From Prevotella sp. CAG:924 (GTDB taxonomy: Bacteria; Bacteroidota; Bacteroidia; Bacteroidales; Bacteroidaceae), in assembly GCA_000431975.1 (NCBI GenBank), contig HF988506.1, positions 1 through 30,509 of the forward strand: DNA of 30,509 nt, in the 5' to 3' direction. A program made the translations under genes and the position numbers. Below are positions 23,110 to 30,509 of this stretch, one piece after another. Each line of letters begins with the position of its first letter. The first letter of the stretch is position 1. The notes under the pieces were generated by a model that saw only the letters and a list, made by a program, of their open reading frames with translations, had not been told where the DNA came from and made no database searches.

Positions 23110-23772
23110 ATGAAATTCATTAAATATTCACTTTATCTGATATTGGCTTTTATCACTTTCTTTTATTCTTCGTGTTCTTCTGACGAGGAAATAACTCAAG
23201 GTGATGCTGATGAAGAATTAGTAGAAAGTTCAAAAAGTTTCCTTAATGGTGAAATAGTTCTTAGTACAAAAGCTACATTAAGTGGCGTTGACAAGACTCT
23301 TTTACCTGAGGGATGCCCTACCAAATTCAATTTTAAATGGAGCGATAAGGATTCTCAGAAATTTACAATCTCTTTATTAGATTTTACAGTAGGTAATATG
23401 GGAATGATTATCAACTATAAGTGTGAGGTAACATGTATGGTGCTAAACTCTTGGGAACAAAAAGAGTATAAAGGAGATGGTTGGATAAAATTTAAGGGAG
23501 AGAATGGTTCTTGCTGGGGAACAGAACAAGATGGTTCCTCCTTTGATGGAGATGGAACAAATGGCTCTGTTGTGAACGGTAGCTCTATTCAAGGCTATTA
23601 CAATGCCAAAACTCACCAAATTCAGTTTATCGTCAACTACAACATGATGAATGTACGTTCAGAATGTTTCCTTCAAACAATAGACAAGTCTCGTCTCGCA
23701 ACTTTTGATGCCGACAAGGCAAAGTATGAGGCAGACTTGGCTGCTTATAAAAAGGAGCACGGAATCATATAA
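23110..23772 (+). CDS. Surface lipoprotein of unknown function (possibly DUF4903)
   Basis: A 220-residue lipoprotein: lipobox FYSSC with Cys22, followed by SSDEE, a surface-export signal. The mature part is beta-rich (FNFKWSDKDSQKFTISLLDFTVGNMGMIINYKCEV, then GYYNAKTHQIQFIVNYNMM) and ends in a charged helix (ADKAKYEADLAAYKKEHG). The size and beta pattern resemble DUF4903-type proteins, but I hold this loosely. The start codon lies 14 bases after a terminator hairpin, so it may depend on read-through. It is followed by another terminator before the haem-receptor gene. AT-rich, like the second half of the LRR gene. Confidence 0.7.
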   Translation: MKFIKYSLYLILAFITFFYSSCSSDEEITQGDADEELVESSKSFLNGEIVLSTKATLSGVDKTLLPEGCPTKFNFKWSDKDSQKFTISLLDFTVGNMGMIINYKCEVTCMVLNSWEQKEYKGDGWIKFKGENGSCWGTEQDGSSFDGDGTNGSVVNGSSIQGYYNAKTHQIQFIVNYNMMNVRSECFLQTIDKSRLATFDADKAKYEADLAAYKKEHGII

Positions 23773-23798
23773 GAGACTGTAGCTTATATCTATTCAAG

Positions 23799-23836
23799 GA
23801 AAGAGGGATATGCCCAGACATGTCTCTCTTTCTTTT
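23799..23836 (+). terminator. Intrinsic terminator after the second lipoprotein gene
   Basis: GAAAGAGGGA and TCTCTCTTTC pair over 10 bp with one G-U, followed by TTTTG. It separates the lipoprotein unit from the haem-uptake operon. Confidence 0.7.
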
Positions 23837-23922
23837 GCAAGTAAAAAATGAAGGGAAGAGAAACAAGCCATAGCGAGGCTGAAATCGTGTAAGGATTTGG
23901 AAAAAATAGAATGACAGTATAA

Positions 23923-26277
23923 ATGGAGACAATTAGAAATGTAATGCTCATCGGCTTGCTGCTGATACTCGCCCTCCCTGTCGCTGCACAGCGAAAGGTG
24001 AAGTTCGGTATCTTCGACAAAGCCACTGAGCAGCCAATCATCGGCGCAGTCATCACCTACGCCGACAATGAAAAATTGAAATCGCCACAACGTGTTGTTA
24101 CCAACATGGATGGTGAGGCTACCATCTCGGTGCCTCAGAGTGACAAGTGTTATTACCAGGTGGTATCCGTGGGTTACAACCCTCTGAATGGAACCATCGG
24201 AAGCGACAGCTCCCTCAAGCTCTTCATGACAGAAGACGTGATGAAGGTGAACGAGGTGGTGGTTACTGGTTCCCGCGCCGCCCGACCTATCAAGCTCTCG
24301 CCAGTGAGCACGCAGGTGATCGGCGGTAAGGAACTGGTAGATGCAGGCTATGCCGACCTCACCAAGGCTCTGCAACAGGAGACACCGGGACTGAACATCC
24401 AGAAGGTGGGTTTCGGCAACGAAATCTCCATGCAGGGCTTGGATGCCCGCCACGTGCTCTTCCTACAGGATGGTGAGCGATTGACGGGCGACATGGCGGG
24501 TAACCTCGACTATGAGCGATTCAACCTCCATGCCATCGACCGCATCGAAATCGTGAAAGGTGCCAGCAGTACCCTCTATGGAAGCCGTGCATCGGGTGCC
24601 GTCATCAACCTCATCACCAAGAAAACTACCAAGCCTATCGATATTCAGGCTGGTGTACGCTGGGGACAGATGAACGAGACCAACTACAAGAACCCATCCA
24701 AAAAGGACTTCCTGTATATGTTTGAGAAGAATGCCGACCGCCCGAACCTGCAGAGCTGGGTATCGGCAGGATTCAATGCAGGCAAGGTAACTTCGCAGAC
24801 GGATGTGTGGTATTCTTCGAGTGATGCCTTCTACATGTATCAGGCTGAGAACGACAAGAAGGTCTATACCCAAGAGGCGAACCCTTGGCTCGACCACGAC
24901 GTGACCATTACCAGCGTGGCTTCCCGTCCGCCAATGGGCATCGAGGGCACGGAGCATATCTCGGTATCGCAGAAGGTATTCTACGACCCTTTCAAGAACC
25001 TGGAGATTCTTGCCTACGGTAGTGCGTTCTATATGAATACCTACGACCTCATTCAGGATATGACTTTCAGTCAGGCGCGTGACTGGACGGCCGGTACCAA
25101 GATTAAGTACTCCTTCAAGGATTGGTTCAAGATTACCGCCTCCCTTCATGGCGACTTCTACGACCGCTTCAAGCGACATGAACGTATCGACGAGCGTGCC
25201 AAAGTGTATAAGAGCCGTATCTTCCAGCCTCGCCTCTCCATCACCTCGCAGAAGTTCGAGGGCCACGACCTCATCCTCGGCATCGAGCACCTGAGCGATG
25301 ACCTGACGAGCGACCGATTCAACGGCGATGCCTCCCACATCATGCGCACCCGTTCGCTGAAGGAAACGGAGGCTTTTCTGCAGGACGAGTGGACGATGAA
25401 CGACCACTGGATGGTTTCGGCAGGTGTGAGAACCAACTTCAGCCGTGCCTTCGGACTGATGGCGATGCCTAAGATTGCCTTCAAGTGGAGTCCTTCGGAG
25501 CACTGGGCATGGAGGGCCAACTACTCGATGGGCTACCGTTCGCCAAGCATCAAGGAGCTGTTTTTCAACTGGGACCACCTCGGCATGTTCATGATTAAGG
25601 GTAACGAGGACCTGAAGCCTGAGAAGAACAACTACGTGAGCCTGGGCACAGAGTACTCGAACGATAACTTCTTCATCTCGGGCAATGTGTATGGCAACTT
25701 CTTCCGCAAGAAGATAGAGGGCGTATGGCGCATCTACGACATGCAGTATAACTTTGAATATACCAACCTCGCCAAGCAGAACCTCATCGGTTTGGAAGCC
25801 ATCATGCGCTGGCACTTCCTCAACCACTTCACGATGCATGCCACCTACAGCTACGTGAACGTGAGCAAGACGGATGGCATCCAGGTGAACACCACTTCGC
25901 CTCATGCTGCCACAGCGAGCCTCGACTATAAGTACACCAAGAAGAACTACCGACTGGGCGCCACCTTCTCGGCAAGCTACATGGGTGAGAAGAAATTCGA
26001 TGTGCAGGACCGACTCTCTGTAAACGGTGAGAGCCACGATGCCTACTTCCGCTGCCAGTTGCCACAGTATGTATTGTGCAACCTGTCGGTGATTCAGACC
26101 TTCTATAATAAGGTGAAGGTGACGGTGGGTGTGGATAACATCTTTAATTACGTGCCAAAGACCCTGGGTTCGGGCATCACCATGTTTAACGTGCCAGCCA
26201 CGGCAGGAGCCAAGGCGCATGTGCAGGTGGAAGTGTTGGTAGATGAATTGGTAAAAGCATTTAGAAAGAAGAAATAA
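23923..26277 (+). CDS. hmuR: TonB-dependent haem receptor, HmuR-like
   Basis: A 784-residue outer-membrane receptor. Signal peptide 1-22 (ending PVAAQ), CarboxypepD_reg-like domain about 25-105, TonB box NEVVVTGS, plug about 115-235 (GNEISMQGLDARHVLFLQDG, IEIVKGASSTLYGSRASGAVI), then a 22-strand-type barrel. Haem-receptor signatures are present: YRSP at 538-541, His552 and NEDL at 561-564. In P. gingivalis HmuR the YRAP box, His434 and NPDL have almost the same spacing (from memory), so His552 is a likely haem ligand. It probably takes haem from HmuY and imports it with TonB energy. Its stop codon overlaps the hmuY start (TAATG). No consensus promoter was visible; iron-responsive control is likely but not shown. 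Confidence 0.88.
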   Translation: METIRNVMLIGLLLILALPVAAQRKVKFGIFDKATEQPIIGAVITYADNEKLKSPQRVVTNMDGEATISVPQSDKCYYQVVSVGYNPLNGTIGSDSSLKLFMTEDVMKVNEVVVTGSRAARPIKLSPVSTQVIGGKELVDAGYADLTKALQQETPGLNIQKVGFGNEISMQGLDARHVLFLQDGERLTGDMAGNLDYERFNLHAIDRIEIVKGASSTLYGSRASGAVINLITKKTTKPIDIQAGVRWGQMNETNYKNPSKKDFLYMFEKNADRPNLQSWVSAGFNAGKVTSQTDVWYSSSDAFYMYQAENDKKVYTQEANPWLDHDVTITSVASRPPMGIEGTEHISVSQKVFYDPFKNLEILAYGSAFYMNTYDLIQDMTFSQARDWTAGTKIKYSFKDWFKITASLHGDFYDRFKRHERIDERAKVYKSRIFQPRLSITSQKFEGHDLILGIEHLSDDLTSDRFNGDASHIMRTRSLKETEAFLQDEWTMNDHWMVSAGVRTNFSRAFGLMAMPKIAFKWSPSEHWAWRANYSMGYRSPSIKELFFNWDHLGMFMIKGNEDLKPEKNNYVSLGTEYSNDNFFISGNVYGNFFRKKIEGVWRIYDMQYNFEYTNLAKQNLIGLEAIMRWHFLNHFTMHATYSYVNVSKTDGIQVNTTSPHAATASLDYKYTKKNYRLGATFSASYMGEKKFDVQDRLSVNGESHDAYFRCQLPQYVLCNLSVIQTFYNKVKVTVGVDNIFNYVPKTLGSGITMFNVPATAGAKAHVQVEVLVDELVKAFRKKK

Positions 26278-27224
26278 TGAAGAAAGCATTACTATATATA
26301 ATAGGTATGGCAGCCGCAATGACGAGCTGCGTATCTTATGAGGCAGAGGACTTCACTGGTCATACCCTGCCCCGAAAAACAGGTTATAGCACGGGTGTTA
26401 CCAACGACTGGCTCTATTTTGACCTGAAGACGGGACATCGCTATAATGTGCTGAATCCTAACCAGAGTGTCATCGCCTTTATAGACGGCAAGCCAATAGA
26501 GGAGTATTTCCATTATAAAGGTACTGCCAAACTCGTAAAGTATTGGAGCGAGGGCGTACAGAAGAACATCTTTGAGGATGCAGAGCGTGATGCAAACGGC
26601 GATACCATCTTCACCAAGAATCAAGCCACTGGCAAGTTAACCTATAAGACGGTGAAGCGCCAGGCAAGCAGCATCTTAGTGATGGAGAACATGGAGGATG
26701 ACCCCAATACGATGGCTTATCCTGCTACGGAGTGGGACCTTGCCTTTGACGGCTACCATATGCGAACCAACAGTGGAACAAGCGGCATAGGCAAGGGCGG
26801 TGCTGCCGACCTGGGCTATGGCGAATATGACAAGTGGACGAGCAAGGCGCAGGTGGATGCTTATCTGGCTGAACACAACATGACCTTCACCGTGGATGAT
26901 TCGGCAAGCGTATATGTCACCATGTCGCAGAACGACTGGAACAAGTATTGCATCGACAACAAACTGGATATGAACGAGAACCCTTGGTTCGACCCGAACA
27001 ACGGTCCTGCCAAGCAGTTGGTAAGCGGCAATCCGGTGCTCGAAAAGGCAATGACCTTCTCTGGTCCACCTCCAGTATATGCTCCTTCTTTCCATACCTA
27101 CGTAATCCGTTCGTGGGATGGCGAGAGATATTACAAGCTCCAGATCATCTCCTGGTATGATGCCAATGTGCAGATAGGTGATGAGGGAGGAAGAATCAGT
27201 TATTACTTAGATGAATTAAAGTAA
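26277..27224 (+). CDS. hmuY: HmuY-family haem-binding lipoprotein
   Basis: A 315-residue surface or outer-membrane lipoprotein with lipobox AMTSC (Cys18). The HmuY domain (PF14064) is recognised by WDLAFDGYHMRTNSGTSGIG (153-172), with the conserved WDxAF and TNxG, and by a C-terminal VIRSWDGERYYKLQIISWYD. It is longer than P. gingivalis HmuY (about 216) through insertions such as residues 95-130. HmuY captures haem from host proteins and hands it to HmuR. P. gingivalis uses two His as ligands, whereas Prevotella-type homologues are reported to use Met. Here His161-Met162 is a candidate pair, but assignment needs a structure. Translationally coupled to the receptor. Confidence 0.88.
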   Translation: MKKALLYIIGMAAAMTSCVSYEAEDFTGHTLPRKTGYSTGVTNDWLYFDLKTGHRYNVLNPNQSVIAFIDGKPIEEYFHYKGTAKLVKYWSEGVQKNIFEDAERDANGDTIFTKNQATGKLTYKTVKRQASSILVMENMEDDPNTMAYPATEWDLAFDGYHMRTNSGTSGIGKGGAADLGYGEYDKWTSKAQVDAYLAEHNMTFTVDDSASVYVTMSQNDWNKYCIDNKLDMNENPWFDPNNGPAKQLVSGNPVLEKAMTFSGPPPVYAPSFHTYVIRSWDGERYYKLQIISWYDANVQIGDEGGRISYYLDELK

Positions 27225-27236
27225 ATATTAAACATT

Positions 27237-28154
27237 ATGGAACAAACGATTGAAACGAAAAATACGGCGGGCACGCCGTCGGGCAAGAAACGCTATTGGT
27301 GGAAAGCCTCCGCCTCCTTCCTCTTGGTGCTGTTCACCATGCCTTTGGGACACGCGCTGATGATTATGATGGAACACCTGATGAGCGAGACCGTGCTCCA
27401 CTATTCCGCCTTCGCGATGGGCGCGGTGGGTATGGCGATGGTCATCATCGGCGTGTTTGCCAAGGGCGACACGCGGCAGACCCTCTGGGGACTGTTCGGC
27501 GGCCTGCTGTTCTGGACGGGATGGGTGGAGTTCCTTTTCATGTACTTCGCCAACCGCTTCGGCACGCAGCCGCAGCTCGACCCCGTGACGGGCGAGGTGG
27601 TGACGCGGCCCGAATACCTCATCATGCCCGCCTCGTTCGGGTTCTGGATGATGATAATGATCATGTACCTGTTCAGCACGAAGAACGGCTGCAACTTCAT
27701 CAACTGGTGGCAGCGGCTGCTGTTCCGGGGGCGGAAGAACGACATTGCCGCACGCCCCATGACACGCCACGCCAGCATCGTGACCTTCATGGAACTGATG
27801 ATGATTCTGTGGGGCTCGTACCTGCTGCTGATGTTCTGCTACGATGACGTGTTCCTCGGCGACCACCATCCCGTAACCCTGCTCGTGGGGCTGGGCTGCC
27901 TGATAGGGTCGTTCTTCATCTTCGCCAAGCAGCTGCGCATTGCCTCGTGGGGCGCGAACATCCGCATGGCCATCGCCACGGTCATCGTGTTCTGGACCCC
28001 TGTGGAAATATTGGGGCGCATGAACCTGTTCAGCGAGATATGGGTTGCCCCGATGGAGCACAAGACGGAGATGATCATCATCCTCCTGGCATTCGTGGCA
28101 TTGGCGGTCTACCTGTGGTACAAGAGCGCGAAACGTAAAAAGGCTGCGCAATGA
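27237..28154 (+). CDS. Polytopic membrane protein A of the haem operon
   Basis: A 305-residue inner-membrane protein with about eight hydrophobic segments (near 23-45, 58-77, 83-104, 127-147, 178-201, 211-231, 243-260, 277-294). I recognise no named family. It is a close paralogue of the next gene; shared blocks include FANRFGTQ, DPVTGEVV, NGCNF, NWWQRL, IAARPMTRH, LLLMFCYD and GDHxPVTLLVG. Four His are shared by both (39, 178, 210, 275), mostly near membrane edges, so haem or metal binding is a fair guess. The gene starts 12 bases after hmuY and overlaps the next start (ATGA). Base composition is much more GC-rich than that of the upstream genes. Confidence 0.8.
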   Translation: MEQTIETKNTAGTPSGKKRYWWKASASFLLVLFTMPLGHALMIMMEHLMSETVLHYSAFAMGAVGMAMVIIGVFAKGDTRQTLWGLFGGLLFWTGWVEFLFMYFANRFGTQPQLDPVTGEVVTRPEYLIMPASFGFWMMIMIMYLFSTKNGCNFINWWQRLLFRGRKNDIAARPMTRHASIVTFMELMMILWGSYLLLMFCYDDVFLGDHHPVTLLVGLGCLIGSFFIFAKQLRIASWGANIRMAIATVIVFWTPVEILGRMNLFSEIWVAPMEHKTEMIIILLAFVALAVYLWYKSAKRKKAAQ

Positions 28155-29035
28155 GCGGGACGAAGCAACTGCACTGGGGGAAGGCGGTCGTCTCGATAGC
28201 CGTCACCCTCGTGGCCATGCCGCTGACCCACATCCTTGCCCGTGCGCTGAAGGACGGCACTTCGGGCGTGGAGCAGTTCTATGCCGGTATGGGCATGGGC
28301 GCCGTGGGGCTGCTGATGGTCATCGGCGGCGTGTTCGTGAAAGGAGACGCGAAGCAGACCCTGCTCGGACTGTTCGGCGGTATGTTCTACTGGATGGGGG
28401 CGGTGGACTTCCTCTTCATGTACTATGCCAACCGCTTCGGCACGCAGGCACAGCTCGACCCCGTGACGGGCGAGGTTGTCAGCCGCCCGGAGTACCTGCT
28501 GCTGCCCGCCACCTTCGGTTTCTGGGCGATGACGATGATGCTCTACCTGTTTTGCACACGCAACGGCTGCAACTTCCTCAACTGGTGGCAGCGGCTGTTC
28601 TTCGGCAAGCACAAGAAGGAGATTGCCGCCCGACCCATGACGCGCCACACCAGCATCGTGGTCTTCATGGAGGTGGTGACGATGCTCTGGACGTGCTACC
28701 TGCTGCTGATGTTCTGCTATGACGGACGGTTCATCGGCGACCACAGCCCTGTGACCCTGCTTGTGGGCATGGTCGGGTTCATCGGTTCGCTGTTCATGTT
28801 CGCCCGGCTGCTGCGCTATCCGGCATGGGGCATGAGCCTGCGCTACGGCTATGCCACGGTCATCATCTTCTGGATAGGTGTGGAGGTATTCGACCGTATC
28901 CACGTGTTGGAAGGCCTGTGGGCGGCACCGTCGGAACATACCGACCAACTGGCGGTCATCGGACTGTCGCTACTGGCGACTGCCGCTTACCTCATATATA
29001 ATAAGTTGCACAAGAAACAGACGGCAACGGCATGA
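28151..29035 (+). CDS. Polytopic membrane protein B, tandem paralogue of A
   Basis: A 294-residue inner-membrane protein with the same eight-segment layout and the same shared blocks as its neighbour, well over half identical in the central part. The conserved His are residues 27 (MPLTH), 166 (MTRH), 198 (GDH) and 263 (SEH). Its start overlaps the stop of the previous gene, and its own stop overlaps the start of the PepSY-type gene, so the three are translated in sequence. Keeping two similar copies side by side suggests a heterodimer rather than redundancy (inference). GC-rich: 39 of the 60 bases from 28321 are G or C. Confidence 0.8.
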   Translation: MSGTKQLHWGKAVVSIAVTLVAMPLTHILARALKDGTSGVEQFYAGMGMGAVGLLMVIGGVFVKGDAKQTLLGLFGGMFYWMGAVDFLFMYYANRFGTQAQLDPVTGEVVSRPEYLLLPATFGFWAMTMMLYLFCTRNGCNFLNWWQRLFFGKHKKEIAARPMTRHTSIVVFMEVVTMLWTCYLLLMFCYDGRFIGDHSPVTLLVGMVGFIGSLFMFARLLRYPAWGMSLRYGYATVIIFWIGVEVFDRIHVLEGLWAAPSEHTDQLAVIGLSLLATAAYLIYNKLHKKQTATA

Positions 29036-30509
29036 AACGGATCACATGGAAAAAACATCATAAGTGGCTGGGCATCGCGCTCAGCCTTTTTCTGCTGATG
29101 TTCTGTCTGTCGGGCATCGTGCTGAACCACCGGTGGCTTGTGCGTGATGTCGACATCAGCAGGAAGTGGCTGCCTGTCCGTTACGAATACACGAAATGGA
29201 ACGGTGGCCTGCTGCGGGGCACATTGCCCTATACGGACGAGGACAGCGTGCGCCGTGTGCTGGTCTATGGCACGGGTGGCATCTGGCGGACGGACACTTC
29301 CGCTTCCGCATTCGCCGACTTCAACGACGGACTGTCCGATGGAGCAGACTATCGGCAGATACGTGCCGTGGCGCAAACGGCGGACGGCAGCCTGTATGCG
29401 CTCAGTCCTTTCGGGCTGTACCGTTACGGCATCCACACAGGTTGGCAGCAGATACCGCTCCCTACGGACGGAGATGAAATGCTGACGGACATGACCTGCA
29501 AGGGCGACACGCTGGCGGTGCTGGGCCGTTCTTATCTCTATATCTCCATGTCTCCCCATACCCAATTCCGTAAGATACAGTTGCAAGCCCCGTCGGACTA
29601 TGACGGCAAAGTCTCCCTGTTCCGCACGGTGTGGATGCTGCATACGGGCGAACTGTTCGGTATGCCGGGCAAGCTCGTCATGGATGCGGTGGCCGTGGTA
29701 TTGGTGTTGCTCAGCCTGACGGGTATCCTCTACTGGCTACTGCCTAAATACATGCGGCGCAGACACAAACAAGGAAAGAGTGCGGACAAGGCGGCACGCT
29801 GGACGCGCCTCTCGTTGCTGTGGCATGACAAGTTAGGCCGCACCACCCTTGTATTGACCCTACTTATTGCCGTGACAGGCTGGTGTCTCCGTCCGCCCGT
29901 ACTGATAGCTCTTGCACTGACCGATACGCCGGCCCTACCCGGAAGCACCCTTGACAGCCCGAACCCGTGGAACGACAAACTGCGAATGGTGCGCTACGAC
30001 ACCGCCTGCGGCGACTGGTTGCTCTCCACTTCCGAAGGCTTTTATTCCCTGAAATCGTTCGAAGCCATCCCCGAAAGGCTGACACATACGCCACCCGTCA
30101 GCGTGATGGGCTTGAACGTATGGCAGCGCGATGTGCAAGGTCGTTGGCTCTGCGGCTCGTTCAGCGGACTGTTTGTATGGAACAGAGCGCAAGGCACGGC
30201 GACCGACTGGTTCACAGGCGAACAGGCAGATGACAAGCCCGGCCCTCCGTTTGGCAAGAAAGCCATATCGGGTTTCAGCGCGGACTTGGGTAAAGAGCCG
30301 TTTGCCGTGGAATACTACAACGGGACGAACGCGCTTCCCCAGCCGGAAAGCCTCGCCGCGCTCCCCATGTCGCTTTGGAACTTCGCTCTGGAAGTCCACA
30401 GCGGACGCATCTACATCGGCATTGCCGCCACGTATGTGTTCGTGTTCATCGCCGGCATTGCTATTGTGTGGTGCCTGTGGAGCGGATGGAAGTTGCGGAA
30501 AAAGAACAG
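29032..30509 (+). CDS. PepSY-type membrane protein, cut by the window edge
   Basis: At least 492 residues with no stop before the window ends; the tail GWKLRKKN suggests it is almost complete. Four membrane segments: about 12-31 (KWLGIALSLFLLMFCLSGIVLNHR, the PepSY_TM signature), 217-237, 271-290 and 460-484. The periplasmic parts, especially about 70-200, contain WRTD- and LYALSPFGLYRY-like repeats that suggest a propeller-like sensor or binding domain. PepSY_TM proteins are linked to siderophore and haem iron reduction or release at the inner membrane. The start codon overlaps the previous stop (ATGA). Placed last in a haem operon, it likely acts after haem or iron has crossed the outer membrane (inference). 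Confidence 0.85.
   Translation, partial: MKRITWKKHHKWLGIALSLFLLMFCLSGIVLNHRWLVRDVDISRKWLPVRYEYTKWNGGLLRGTLPYTDEDSVRRVLVYGTGGIWRTDTSASAFADFNDGLSDGADYRQIRAVAQTADGSLYALSPFGLYRYGIHTGWQQIPLPTDGDEMLTDMTCKGDTLAVLGRSYLYISMSPHTQFRKIQLQAPSDYDGKVSLFRTVWMLHTGELFGMPGKLVMDAVAVVLVLLSLTGILYWLLPKYMRRRHKQGKSADKAARWTRLSLLWHDKLGRTTLVLTLLIAVTGWCLRPPVLIALALTDTPALPGSTLDSPNPWNDKLRMVRYDTACGDWLLSTSEGFYSLKSFEAIPERLTHTPPVSVMGLNVWQRDVQGRWLCGSFSGLFVWNRAQGTATDWFTGEQADDKPGPPFGKKAISGFSADLGKEPFAVEYYNGTNALPQPESLAALPMSLWNFALEVHSGRIYIGIAATYVFVFIAGIAIVWCLWSGWKLRKKN

Noticed and set aside
24463..26319. 618-codon minus-strand frame opposite the haem receptor
   Set aside because: Long only because of the receptor's codon bias; rich in His/Val/Arg with no domain.
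27228..28948. Long minus-strand frames opposite the tandem membrane proteins
   Set aside because: Antisense artefacts of GC-rich genes; the plus-strand products have clear membrane segments and are conserved between the two copies.

Overview
The window looks like a chromosomal piece of a gut or oral Bacteroidales, most likely Prevotella/Segatella. Support comes from promoters of the Bacteroidota type (TTG, about 20 bases, then TAnnTTTG), surface-lipoprotein signals (Cys-Ser-Ser-Asp-rich), CarboxypepD_reg/plug/barrel outer-membrane receptors, a HmuY-family haem protein, a DUF2023-flavodoxin pair and a Bacteroides-type tyrosine recombinase. The genus is inferred from style, not from a marker gene.

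Layout. (1) 1-2800: a minus-strand two-gene operon, an outer-membrane beta-barrel followed by a 39-residue double-glycine leader peptide, with a clear promoter and a clear terminator. (2) 2800-5700: nhaA between two long AT-rich or gene-poor stretches, each holding a long perfect hairpin downstream of a good plus-strand promoter. (3) 5700-10760: mostly ordinary small genes (secreted basic protein, LuxR-type regulator, DUF1349 protein, iron-type alcohol dehydrogenase, cyclophilin-fold protein, YbjQ). (4) 10800-14400: a DNA-invertase-like tyrosine recombinase and a MATE exporter, both on the minus strand. (5) 14800-16900: an ECF sigma factor, a one-pass putative anti-sigma protein and a secreted protein, in one operon that ends at a strong terminator. 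(6) 17200-20800: flavodoxin plus DUF2023, divergent from a large outer-membrane barrel. (7) 20786-20965: a 180-bp MITE-like element with 17-bp inverted ends and a 5-bp target duplication. (8) 21100-23840: an LRR surface lipoprotein, a calycin-like secreted protein and a second lipoprotein. (9) 23900-30509: a haem-uptake operon with a HmuR-type receptor, HmuY, two tandem paralogous polytopic membrane proteins and a PepSY-type membrane protein cut by the window edge. Start and stop codons in this last operon overlap or nearly touch.

How the parts may work together: the right third is an iron/haem region. Flavodoxin is the usual iron-sparing substitute for ferredoxin. HmuY and the receptor capture haem and pass it through the outer membrane, and the downstream membrane proteins may handle haem or its electrons at the inner membrane (inference). 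The left-end operon is the best candidate for something little described: a short, unmodified-looking or modified peptide co-transcribed with its own outer-membrane barrel and no visible maturase or ABC exporter in the window.

I saw no rRNA, tRNA or CRISPR array.
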